A DNA stretch of 64,000 nt. Source: Desulfamplus magnetovallimortis. Lineage in GTDB: Bacteria > Desulfobacterota > Desulfobacteria > Desulfobacterales > Desulfobacteraceae. The DNA lies in NCBI RefSeq assembly GCF_900170035.1, contig NZ_LT828551.1, positions 1,811 through 65,810 on the forward strand. The letters are read 5' to 3'. Under the pieces are notes generated by a model that was not told where the DNA came from, ran no database searches, and saw only the letters and a program-made list of their open reading frames with translations. Below are positions 24,554 to 32,794 of the stretch, piece after piece (the stretch's first letter is position 1; each line of letters begins with the position of its first letter). The translations under genes and the position numbers were made by a program.

Positions 24554-25843
24554 GTGCCCAACCATTCAATTAATACCAGGGATTTTACAAAAGCCCTTGA
24601 AGCAGGAAGACCGGAAAACATTAAATCGATTTTCCCCAACTCCCGCGCACTTATCGTCAGCGGCAAATATATTGACAGAGCCATGCTCACCAAAGGCAAA
24701 GCAATGACCATAGCAGCCAATGGAAGAAATTATTTTGTAATAAAAGGTTCTCTCATGGCTGCCCAAAGGGCAAATGCCGCCATTATTATCGAAATTGCCC
24801 GTTCCGAAGGAGGTACATCGGCATACTGCGCTGTAAACCTCTGGAACATTGCCCGTCATGTGGATGCACTTTGCAATGAACTTAATATCACCATCCCTGT
24901 AGCCATTCATGCTGACCACTTTGGAATTAAAAGTTCTGATGAAATTGAGCAGGCAAGCGTTGAGATTCCAACCCTTTTTGATGCAGGAGTAACATCCATT
25001 GCCATAGATGCATCCCATCTGCCTGATGATCAAAATCTTCTTGCAAACATTGCACTAAAACCATTTATACCTGACTGGGCTGGCCTTGAAACTGAAGTTG
25101 GTGAGATAAAAGGAAATCTTGGTCTCTCCACACCAGAAGAGGCACTTTTCCTTATTCAGGGTCTTAATGCCCACGGTATTTTCCCAAACTGGATTGCACT
25201 CAACAACGGAACCACCCACGGAATTGAATCAAGTGACTCAGGAATCAATGTTGAATTAACAGCACAAATTCATGATACCCTGAAGCCCTACAATGTTTCA
25301 GGTGCACAGCACGGAACCTCTGGCAACAGCTCCCAGCGGCTCAGAAACATTGCACAAAACACACTTACAACAAAGGCCAATGTTGCCACAGCACTTCAGA
25401 TGATCTCCTGGGGAGTTCAGGTAAATGATTATGGCAATGCAATACTTGATGACAACGGCAACTTTATAAAAGAGCCAGATCTTGGTGTTAATGAAAACCT
25501 GGCAAAAGATGCTGCAATATGCAGATGCGCATAAGCTTAAAGGCGGAGATTTTAAAAGCTGAATCTTCCATTTGAACCAGTTTTGCTTGCCCAGCCAAAA
25601 TCAATCCGTGAAAGAATGGCAAAGGGTGTTGAAGAGTTTGTGTACAATATTCTGGTCAATGTCTTTAATGCTGAAGATACAGCTTCCATTGCCATTGAAG
25701 ATATAATAAGGACAGGCACTCCTGATCCCGGTAATAAAACAGGAATAATTGAAAATCCCGAAAACTGGACAAAGGAACAAATCCTGGAAAAAGGCAAACT
25801 CATGGACAACCCCACTGGTCCATCCGGTGATTTTGATGACTAA
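24554..25843 (+). pseudogene. Class II fructose-bisphosphate aldolase-like gene with two compensating indels
   Basis: The GTG start at 24554 follows AAGGAGG. The frame encodes a zinc-dependent aldolase with PVAIHADHFGIKSSDEIE (zinc ligands), NWIALNNGTTHGIES and the second metal/phosphate motif VSGAQHGTSGNSSQR. After NENLAKDAA it stops at 25532. The adjacent frame then reads QYADAHKLKGGDFK, and the original frame resumes as LNLPFEPVLLAQPKSIRERM to the TGA-free end at 25843. One extra base (or two lost) near 25514 and one missing A in the run 25554-25557 explain this. Once repaired the protein is about 430 residues and complete. It could be an assembly error pair or a recently broken gene; both indels fall within 45 bp. 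Confidence 0.85.
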
Positions 25844-25962
25844 CAGAGTTAAAACTCACATTTGATATTTTGATTTTTGACATGAGCACCAGAAATTATT
25901 AAAAATAATCTTTCAGTTTACATCCTTCCGTGCCGATATAGAGGCTAAAGGAGAAAAATGAG

Positions 25963-26391
25963 ATGCAGGTACCTTCATATCAAATACAAAACGTACTGAA
26001 GGTTTACAGCAAGCAGTTGAGCCAGGGACGTATTATTGCCCGTAATGAAAAAGCTGGGAACCAGCAGCAGTCTGCTGACAGTGTCAGGATCTCTGCCGAA
26101 GGGAAAAAGGCCTCAATCATTGAAAAAGTGGCATCAGGAATTGTTGACAAGATTACAAAGGTCGGCCCCAGGGCAACAATGGAAAAAGAGATAGCAATTC
26201 AGACTGAAAAAGAGACTGGTGGCAAAAAAATAGAGTTCAGCCCCAAAAAAGGTGAAAAATTCATGTTCAATTCAATTGATGAGAATAATCAAAAATCCAC
26301 CAAAACTCTATCTGTTGAAGATTCACAGTTTATACTCAATCGCATGAATCAACTTGCAAAACAGGCTGTAAACATAGAAGAGGATATTTAA
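25963..26391 (+). CDS. DVU0524-like flagellar-associated protein
   Basis: A 142-residue protein opening MQVPSYQIQNVLKVYSKQL, which matches the DVU0524 family found beside flagellar regulators in sulfate reducers. It is hydrophilic and lysine-rich, with no membrane segment; the role is unknown. Two in-frame start choices exist (ATG at 25963, or the out-of-frame ATG at 25958). The strong AAAGGAG at 25948 serves 25963. It precedes flgM by 341 bp and belongs to the same small flagellar group. Confidence 0.75.
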   Translation: MQVPSYQIQNVLKVYSKQLSQGRIIARNEKAGNQQQSADSVRISAEGKKASIIEKVASGIVDKITKVGPRATMEKEIAIQTEKETGGKKIEFSPKKGEKFMFNSIDENNQKSTKTLSVEDSQFILNRMNQLAKQAVNIEEDI

Positions 26392-26732
26392 TATTATCCC
26401 GAGAGTACTTTTTAAATTTTATACACAGCATTGTTGTGCCTAATTTAGGAGCCGCTGGCTTCCACAATTATCATTAGTACTTAAAATTCCATATCATTCT
26501 AATGATGACTGCCATATCATTACTTAAAATGATGGATTTAAAGGATGCCAGCCATGAAGTTCAGCAAGAGGATATCAGCAATTTTCACTCATTTTTTACC
26601 TTTGAAAAAGCAACAGAATCTATTTGAGGCCAATACCGCAAGGCTTCTTTTTTAAAAACTAAGGTTCAAGAAAAAAGGCTTTTTGGCTCAAGAAGAAAAG
26701 CTTTTTGGTGTCAGAGAACTGAGAGGTGTATC

Positions 26733-27029
26733 ATGAAAGTCAATTATCCCGGCAGCATTATGATTCAGACGGCCTATTCCAATTCAGATGTGGGTCGTTC
26801 ATCAAAAAATACAGCAAATCAGCCTGTTGCCAGAACTACTGGAAAAAGAGACAGTGTAACGCTGTCGAACACAACCCGCCAGCTCCAGAAGGTTGCCTCT
26901 GCAATGGACACTCCCAGGACAGACAGAGCGGAAAAGATAAATGCCCTGAAAAGCGCCATTGCAAATGGTGAATACACTGTAAATCCGGATCAAGTGGCTG
27001 AAAAACTTTTAAACACATTTATGGGATAA
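26733..27029 (+). CDS. flgM: Anti-sigma-28 factor FlgM
   Basis: A 98-residue protein with the FlgM C-terminal signature: RDSVTLSNTTRQLQKVASAM, then RAEKINALKSAIANGEYTVN and PDQVAEKLLN. FlgM binds FliA (sigma-28) and is exported through the finished hook-basal body, coupling filament gene expression to assembly. A ribosome-binding site (GAGAGGTG) precedes the ATG. The 341-bp spacer before it contains direct repeats (AAGGCTTTTTGGCTCAAGAA) but no gene. A hairpin follows. Confidence 0.9.
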   Translation: MKVNYPGSIMIQTAYSNSDVGRSSKNTANQPVARTTGKRDSVTLSNTTRQLQKVASAMDTPRTDRAEKINALKSAIANGEYTVNPDQVAEKLLNTFMG

Positions 27030-27063
27030 CTCATGTCAACAATATTTTTAATCAAAAAACTAT

Positions 27064-27086
27064 ACCCGGAAACATATCCGGGTTTA
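27064..27086 (+). terminator. Probable terminator after flgM
   Basis: ACCCGGA and TCCGGGT pair around AACATA and are followed by TTAATGTTTT. The stem is short, so the confidence is moderate. Confidence 0.55.
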
Positions 27087-27116
27087 ATGTTTTATAAAAA
27101 AGTCCCCGTCTTTTAA

Positions 27117-27265
27117 GTCTCTAAAGGACTTTCATGCTTCGTTGTGGCAGATGGATCTTCCATGGCCGTTACATGAAAGCCTCAGTAATATCAATGCCTC
27201 AGTAAGTTGCTGTTTTTTTTAAACATCTTTCATCTCTTCGATTTTTGCGGTGATCCGCCATGTAA
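27117..27265 (-). repeat. Diverged family E/F repeats
   Basis: GGACTTTCATGCTTCGTTGTGG and CATGAAAGCCTCAGTAA, then CATCTTTCATCTCTTCGATTT and GGTGATCCGCCATGTAAATT, follow the family E scheme in reverse with substitutions. Beyond it, 27266-27600 is unremarkable A/T-rich DNA. Confidence 0.55.
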
Positions 27266-27612
27266 ATTATAGTGGATATAAATTCAAATTTAATGATCAG
27301 AAGAGGACGAAATCAGGCCATGGGTTATCAGATACCTTAAAAGTTACTCTCCTCAGCTTAACAAAAATATTCTGCTATCACTTTCCATCACCTCCAAATC
27401 TACATCTACTCACCAAAAATCTTTCCCAACCTTATCAAATAGATTTAATGATTAACATGATCTTAAAATCATGGTAAATATTATTATTTCACAAATCAAT
27501 CTGCCGATCTTAAACAAAATAGATCTCCTGATTTGCAAATTTCATTTGCCGTTTTGCAACGTCTGAAAAAACATGTACATTTTTCGGGAATATCAATCCA
27601 GACAGCTTAAAT

Positions 27613-27628
27613 CGGCATGCATATTGCA
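27613..27628 (+). promoter_or_regulatory. Candidate sigma-54 promoter (-24/-12)
   Basis: CGGCATGCATATTGCA fits TGGCAYR-N4-TTGCW at all but the first base, with GG and GC exactly 10 bp apart. It lies about 165-175 bp upstream of the gene at 27803 in a flagellar neighbourhood, where sigma-54 promoters are common. Confidence 0.5.
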
Positions 27629-27802
27629 TTTGTCTTCTATAAACAGAAGACCACAATAACAACAACCAATGCTGAAACAGTTATTATTTCTTATTTTAAA
27701 TCACTATCTCTTCCGTTAAATACAACTTGAAAAAGAAACCTGAAACATCAACTTACAAGAAATTTTTAACTGTTAAAGGCGCAGGGCAAGCAGGTGAATC
27801 CA

Positions 27803-28267
27803 ATGATTAATCCAATACACGCATACACGCCATCCACACAGACCAGCAGTGCTGCCGGAAAAACCACTGACACCGAGCAGGGACAGCTATTCAGGAACCT
27901 TCTGGAAAAGGCATCTGGTGAGGAATCAGGAAGAGTGGGACAGAACAATTTTTCCCCCTTGGGGGAAATTTCTTCCCCTTTTAACCTGACAATTGAGGAA
28001 TCTCCTGGAATTCTTGAAAGCCAGACAGATGAGCTTCTTTCAAAACTTGAGCTATATTCAAGAAAACTGGATAATCCTGAGGTTACTCTGAAGGAGATGA
28101 GCACACTTCTTGAAGATATCTATAAAAATGCCCAGAGTCTGCTACAGGAGACAGAAAATACTGAAGGGTTATCTGAAAATGATGCTGCCTTGAAAGATAT
28201 TGCCTGTCACTGTGCCATAACTGCACAGTCAGAGTATATCAAATTTCAAAGGGGGGATTATCTTTAG
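27803..28267 (+). CDS. Hypothetical protein, probable flagellar-regulon member
   Basis: A 154-residue soluble protein. The ATG at 27803 (MINPIHAYTPSTQT) has AGGTG upstream; a GTG at 27794 is an alternative. The N-terminal 40 residues are serine/threonine-rich and unstructured, and the rest is helical (DELLSKLELYSRKLDNPEVT and KEMSTLLEDIYKNAQSLLQE). I recognise no family. The disordered N-terminus with a helical tail, the sigma-54-like site upstream and the nearby flgM suggest a flagellar or secretion accessory role, which is inference. Confidence 0.6.
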   Translation: MINPIHAYTPSTQTSSAAGKTTDTEQGQLFRNLLEKASGEESGRVGQNNFSPLGEISSPFNLTIEESPGILESQTDELLSKLELYSRKLDNPEVTLKEMSTLLEDIYKNAQSLLQETENTEGLSENDAALKDIACHCAITAQSEYIKFQRGDYL

Positions 28268-28284
28268 ATTATGGAACCGGATAT

Positions 28285-28437
28285 GAACTTAGCGCCCTTC
28301 GGGCGGGCTTTTTCATAACCATCTGCTTTTGCAGGATAAAAATGGAAATTCCTATACTATGAACTTAGCGCCCTGCGGGCGGGCTTTTCCATAACCACTT
28401 GCTTTTGCAGGAGATAAAATGGAAATTCCTATACTAT
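28285..28437 (+). repeat. Two tandem family D repeats (copies 2 and 3)
   Basis: 28285-28360 and 28361-28437 are adjacent, almost identical units (GAACTTAGCGCCC ... CCTATACTAT). The first UUCG hairpin is intact (GCCCTTCGGGC), and in the second the loop has become TGCG. They start 18 bp after the preceding stop, like copy 1 at 16147. They fill most of 28268-28510. Confidence 0.88.
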
Positions 28438-28510
28438 CAAGTTAAGCCGGATTAGGCTTAACTTGACATTATCAGAAGGTGTTAATTAAAATTTACAAAA
28501 AGTGTATATT

Positions 28511-29287
28511 TTATGCTTTTCTAACTTTAATACCTTTATCGGTTAAGTGGGCCTTGATATCAGCAATGGTGTAGGTTCCATAATGAACCATTGAGGCAAT
28601 CAAGGCAGCATCTGCTCTGCCTTCTGTCAGTACATCAGCAAGATGTTCTGGAGTACCTGCCCCACCTGAGGCAATAACAGGAATGTTGACATTTTCTGAA
28701 ACAAGGCGAGTCAAATTCATTTCATAACCATCTTTTGTGCCATCAGCATCAATGGAATTGAGACATATCTCTCCGGCACCCAGTTTTTCACCTTTTTGTG
28801 CCCATTCAAGGGCATCCATTCCCATGTAGGTTCTGCCACCGTTGATTACAATTTCATACCCTGATTGAATACCCTCTTTCTCACCTACATATTTAACATC
28901 CATACCGAGAACAACACACTGGCTTCCAAATGCCCTTGCGCCCTGTGAAATGATATCCGGATTTTTAACAGCAGCAGAATTTACACTTACCTTTTCGGCA
29001 CCTGCGAGGAGTACGGCTCTCATATCTTCAAGAGTTCTGATACCGCCGCCTACAGAGAAAGGTATGAAAATGGTCTCAGCCACCCTTCTTACAACATCAA
29101 TCATGATGTTACGTTTTTCATGGGAAGCGGTAATATCATAGAAGACAAGCTCATCAGCTCCAGCCTCATAATAAAAACGTGCCATATCCACAGGATCACC
29201 GATATCCACATTGTTCTCAAACTTTATACCCTTGGTTGTTCTGCCCTCCCGTACATCTAAGCAGGGGATAATTCGTTTACTCAACAT
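28511..29287 (-). CDS. hisF: Imidazole glycerol phosphate synthase subunit HisF
   Basis: A 258-residue TIM-barrel cyclase that makes imidazole glycerol phosphate and AICAR from PRFAR and HisH-derived ammonia. It starts [20 protein letters not shown], with catalytic Asp in CLDV and DITAS. The phosphate-binding loops are [13 protein letters not shown] and [15 protein letters not shown]. Length is normal. It lies 6 bp after hisH, so the synthase subunits are co-expressed. The rest of the his pathway is not in the window. Confidence 0.96.
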   Translation of the reverse strand: MLSKRIIPCLDVREGRTTKGIKFENNVDIGDPVDMARFYYEAGADELVFYDITASHEKRNIMIDVVRRVAETIFIPFSVGGGIRTLEDMRAVLLAGAEKVSVNSAAVKNPDIISQGARAFGSQCVVLGMDVKYVGEKEGIQSGYEIVINGGRTYMGMDALEWAQKGEKLGAGEICLNSIDADGTKDGYEMNLTRLVSENVNIPVIASGGAGTPEHLADVLTEGRADAALIASMVHYGTYTIADIKAHLTDKGIKVRKA

Positions 29288-29293
29288 GGCTCT

Positions 29294-29920
29294 CTATGGC
29301 TCCCATATACAAAAGTTCTTTAAAATTAAAAGTCCTGGCTTGCCGCTTTTTTCAAGATGAAACTGTGTGGCAAACAGATTTTTTAAGCCAACCGCAGAAA
29401 CAAACTCAACTCCATACTCAGTCACTCCAAAAACGTTGTTCCTATCCAGAGGCTCCGGAAAATAACTATGGACAAAATAGAACTCATCCTCCTTCCCTAC
29501 TCCATTAAAAAGTGGATGCGGCTGCACAACATTAAGACCATTCCAACCCATGTGAGGAACTTTTAATAATATTCCATTCTCTTCTTTCATACCTGAAGGG
29601 AAAGCCCTGGCCGTTCCTTTAATCAGACCCAGGCAGACAGCATCATTCTCCTCGCTTCCATCCATGATAATCTGACACCCAACACAGATTCCCAGCATTG
29701 GTATTCCTGATTTGAACGCCTTTTCAAGGGCATCATCAATTCCCCTTGCCTTCATCTCCTCCATGGCAGAACCAGCGGCTCCCACACCTGGAAAAATGAT
29801 TCTTTCAGCATTCACAATTTTTTCAGGCTCATTGGTGATCAACGATTCATATCCCAGATATGAGACAGCACGCTGCACGCTTGTCAGATTACCTGCACCA
29901 TAATCAACTATTACAATCAT
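29294..29920 (-). CDS. hisH: Imidazole glycerol phosphate synthase glutaminase subunit HisH
   Basis: A 208-residue class I glutamine amidotransferase. It has MIVIVDYGAGNLTSVQRAVS, the nucleophile motif MLGICVGCQIIMDGSEE and the catalytic His/Glu region ATQFHLEKSGKPGL. Family members usually have GQFHPEKS, so the Pro is replaced by Leu here. It passes ammonia to HisF, encoded immediately downstream. A family F repeat lies upstream. Confidence 0.95.
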   Translation of the reverse strand: MIVIVDYGAGNLTSVQRAVSYLGYESLITNEPEKIVNAERIIFPGVGAAGSAMEEMKARGIDDALEKAFKSGIPMLGICVGCQIIMDGSEENDAVCLGLIKGTARAFPSGMKEENGILLKVPHMGWNGLNVVQPHPLFNGVGKEDEFYFVHSYFPEPLDRNNVFGVTEYGVEFVSAVGLKNLFATQFHLEKSGKPGLLILKNFCIWEP

Positions 29921-29942
29921 ATATGCTCTCTTATGTATTTAT

Positions 29943-30105
29943 TAGAAAGTCTCCATAAGATGCTGATACACAACGACTTTCATGTTTCGTTGTGATGCGT
30001 CAGCAAACATGGGGGTTTATTAGAAAGTCTCCTAACATACTGACATATAAAGACTTTCATACATTGTTGTGATACCATCGCTATCATGAGGGTTTATTGC
30101 ATAAA
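29943..30105 (-). repeat. Family F double repeat copy 1
   Basis: Two related half-units: AGAAAGTCTCCATAAGATGC ... TCATGTTTCGTTGTGATGCG and AGAAAGTCTCCTAACATACT ... CATACATTGTTGTGATACC. The first ends CAAACATGGGGGTTTATT and the second CATGAGGGTTTATTG. A second copy is at 43391-43548. The layout is a relative of family E. It occupies the mazG-hisH spacer. Confidence 0.82.
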
Positions 30106-30135
30106 AGTCACGTATTACATAAAAAATTCATGCCA

Positions 30136-30972
30136 TCATATATTTTTTTTTGCCATATCCCACAATACTTCCAACTCCTGCCGCGGCACATCCTTTAAAG
30201 ATTGACCATTAATACCAAGTTGATGCTCCATGTATCTGAAGCGTTTCTCAAATTTTTCTGTTGAACCAGCCAAAGCTACCTCAGGATGTACACCTGCAAG
30301 GCGTGCAACATTGGTAAGGGTAAAAAGAATATCTCCAAATTCCATGGCAATATCTTCGGACTTTCCATTTTCAAGGGCATCTGCAAACTCTTTCCACTCC
30401 TCGAAAGCCTTTGTAGTAACCTCTTCCATATCTTTCCAGTCAAAACCTGCTCTCACAGCGCGCTCGGAAACCTTATATGCCCTCATTAGTGAAGGCATAC
30501 CTGCGGGTACAGAATCCAGAAGGGACTCTGGCTTTTTCTTGCCAGCCTCTTTTTTCTCCTCATTTTTTATGCGTTCCCATCGGTTCCAGAGTTCCTGTTC
30601 ATTTTTAAGGGTCTTGTCTCCATATATATGAGGATGACGGCGAATCATTTTTGCAGCACTTTTTGCAATGCTCTTACCAATATCAAAGGTGCCTTTTTCC
30701 CTGTAGATCTCTGCAATAAAAACAAGCTGAAACAAAACATCACCAAGCTCATCGCATATCTCTTCTGGCTCATCTCCCTCAATTGCTGAAAGGAGTTCAT
30801 ACATCTCTTCTGCAAGACATTTCCACATGGTTTTAGGGGTCTGTTTTCGATCCCAGGGGCAACCGTTCTCTCCTCTCAGTCTCTGGATGATTTCGATTAT
30901 AGTGTTAAGGTTTCCCATTTTATCATCAGATTTCTGCTTTTCATCACATATTTGTTGCATTTTTTTATTCAC
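30136..30972 (-). CDS. mazG: Nucleoside triphosphate pyrophosphohydrolase MazG
   Basis: A 278-residue protein with two MazG domains. It has the signature GENGCPWDRKQTPKTMWKCL and the metal-binding helices EEMYELLSAIEGDEPEEICD followed by ELGDVLFQLVF. A second set lies in the C-terminal half (EEWKEFADALENG ... MEFGDILFTLTNVAR). It hydrolyses NTPs to NMP and pyrophosphate and limits aberrant nucleotides and (p)ppGpp. The first 18 residues are an extra basic stretch; the ATG encoding MGNLNTIIEIIQ is an alternative start. It follows the cvpA-like gene by 27 bp in the same direction. Confidence 0.92.
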   Translation of the reverse strand: MNKKMQQICDEKQKSDDKMGNLNTIIEIIQRLRGENGCPWDRKQTPKTMWKCLAEEMYELLSAIEGDEPEEICDELGDVLFQLVFIAEIYREKGTFDIGKSIAKSAAKMIRRHPHIYGDKTLKNEQELWNRWERIKNEEKKEAGKKKPESLLDSVPAGMPSLMRAYKVSERAVRAGFDWKDMEEVTTKAFEEWKEFADALENGKSEDIAMEFGDILFTLTNVARLAGVHPEVALAGSTEKFEKRFRYMEHQLGINGQSLKDVPRQELEVLWDMAKKNI

Positions 30973-30999
30973 TTCAAGCCTTTTATTATCACTGTTAAA

Positions 31000-31575
31000 T
31001 CAAGCCCCTTTCAAAGGCAAATTTTTCTTCTGAATTTCCTGTATGGTTCCTTTCTGTTTTTCCCAAAATGCTTTCATTTTATCAAATTTTATCCTGAACT
31101 CACCCTTGAGCTCTTTGGATGCAAAAATTGCTGTCATTTCTGATAAATGTGCAACATAAGGGGCAGTACGAGAATTTTCAATCAATGATGCCCCCCCGGG
31201 CAATAGAGCTGTCAATATAATAAAGGCAACAGAAATAACAAGAAAACCTTTAAGTGCACCAAACAAAACACCACACGACCCATCGACCCATCCAAGAAAT
31301 GCAACATTGAGAAGAAGACGGATCAAATGGCCAATCAGGGATGTCAATGAAAAGATAACACAAAAAAGCAGAATAAAAGAGATTATATTGCCATATACAC
31401 CCAAATCCACCCAGTTGGCAAGATAGCTTGCCAACATGATGTAATATGTGTGAGCTGCATAAAAACCCGCAACGACCCCTACGATGGAAGAAATTTCCCT
31501 GATGAAACCCCTGAAATAACCCCTTATCAGACAAAAAGAGAGTACGATAACAACAAAAACATCAAATAGGTTCAT
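31000..31575 (-). CDS. CvpA-family membrane protein
   Basis: A 191-residue protein with four predicted helices: MNLFDVFVVIVLSFCLIRGY, then ISSIVGVVAGFYAAH, IISFILLFCVIFSLTSLI and LKGFLVISVAFIILTALL. It contains the CvpA/colicin V production motif pattern with RGYFRGFIREISSIVG and WVDGSCGVLFGALKGF. The exact role of the family is unsettled (envelope and stress phenotypes). The charged C-terminus follows the last helix. It lies upstream of mazG in the same operon. Confidence 0.85.
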   Translation of the reverse strand: MNLFDVFVVIVLSFCLIRGYFRGFIREISSIVGVVAGFYAAHTYYIMLASYLANWVDLGVYGNIISFILLFCVIFSLTSLIGHLIRLLLNVAFLGWVDGSCGVLFGALKGFLVISVAFIILTALLPGGASLIENSRTAPYVAHLSEMTAIFASKELKGEFRIKFDKMKAFWEKQKGTIQEIQKKNLPLKGA

Positions 31576-31819
31576 ATATATTTCCTACATCAATTATATT
31601 TCCTACATCAATCATAGATTAAGAGTCGTAAGTTCCCAGATCGGCCACCATATGTTGTGTTTTTATTTCTTATAAATACCATTGGTAGATATCATTGAAA
31701 AAACTTATAACTGACGAGTAATAGATAATACAGCAGAACAGGGGATTAATTATCAGTTGCATCTATTTTCAGTCAAGTTTTTATTGACCTTTTGTGGAAT
31801 AGCGTGCAATCTATGGGGC

Positions 31820-32776
31820 ATGAAAGAGATCACCTTTGACAATGCCGGTGCGGCAAGGGATCTGTTTGGTCATCACAACGATAACCTGGCACGGATTTCA
31901 GAAGCAACCGGGGTCAGAATAGACAGCAGAGGAACCACCCTTGTCATCAAGGGTTCCCAGGAATCTGTCAACCTTACAGAAAAAATCCTCAACCAGCTCT
32001 ATGAACTGGTAAAGGAAAAATTTACCATCCATCCGGCAGACATTGAATCAGCCGCACTTGCCCTTAAAAAAGACCATTCATGCAGCCTCAGAGACATTTT
32101 TCTGGACACAATCTTCACCACTTTCAGAAAAAAAAATATCTCCCCAAGGAATCCTGCCCAGAAAAAATATGTTGATGCTGCCCGACGCCACGATATTGTA
32201 TTTGCCATAGGACCTGCCGGTACAGGCAAAACCTACCTTGCCATGGCCCTTGCTGTGGCTGCCCTTGGCAAAGGAGAGATAAACCGTATTATTCTGACAC
32301 GCCCCGCAGTGGAAGCAGGAGAAGCTCTGGGTTTTCTGCCGGGTGATCTTTCTGATAAAATCAACCCCTATCTAAGACCTCTCTATGACGCTCTGCACGA
32401 CATGCTATCATTTGACAGAGCAAGGGAACTTATTGAACACGGTACCATTGAAATTGCCCCACTTGCATTTATGCGTGGAAGAACACTGAACAATGCATTT
32501 ATCATACTTGATGAAGCCCAGAATACAACCTCAGAACAGATGAAAATGTTTTTGACACGTATAGGTTTTAGCTCAAGGGCTGTAATCACAGGAGATGTTA
32601 CCCAGACTGATCTCCCTGCCGGCAAGAGATCCGGCCTTGTTGAAGCAGAGCACATTCTCCAGAACATTGAAGGTTTAAAATTCAGTTACTTTACAAAAAA
32701 TGATGTTGTACGGCATAAGTTGGTATCCAAAATAATAGATGCCTATGATAAAAATTGTAAAAAAACACACAAATAA
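31820..32776 (+). CDS. phoH: PhoH-family ATPase
   Basis: A 318-residue protein. The start at 31820 (MKEITFDNAGAARDLFGHHN) matches the family N-terminus; a TTG at 31757 would add 21 hydrophobic residues and is less likely. It has a KH-like segment (LARISEATGVRIDSRGTTLV), Walker A AIGPAGTGKTYLAMALAV and Walker B NAFIILDEAQNTTSEQMKMF. The PhoH family is linked to RNA metabolism and ribosome quality. It is the first gene of the conserved phoH-pgpH-ybeY cluster; pgpH follows 18 bp later. Confidence 0.93.
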   Translation: MKEITFDNAGAARDLFGHHNDNLARISEATGVRIDSRGTTLVIKGSQESVNLTEKILNQLYELVKEKFTIHPADIESAALALKKDHSCSLRDIFLDTIFTTFRKKNISPRNPAQKKYVDAARRHDIVFAIGPAGTGKTYLAMALAVAALGKGEINRIILTRPAVEAGEALGFLPGDLSDKINPYLRPLYDALHDMLSFDRARELIEHGTIEIAPLAFMRGRTLNNAFIILDEAQNTTSEQMKMFLTRIGFSSRAVITGDVTQTDLPAGKRSGLVEAEHILQNIEGLKFSYFTKNDVVRHKLVSKIIDAYDKNCKKTHK

Positions 32777-32794
32777 TATTTTATACTTTCTACT

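Noticed and set aside
25932-25939. Sigma-28 -10 box (GCCGATAT) before the DVU0524-like gene
   Set aside because: No matching -35 (TAAA) at 15 bp, and the start site would fall almost on the Shine-Dalgarno sequence.
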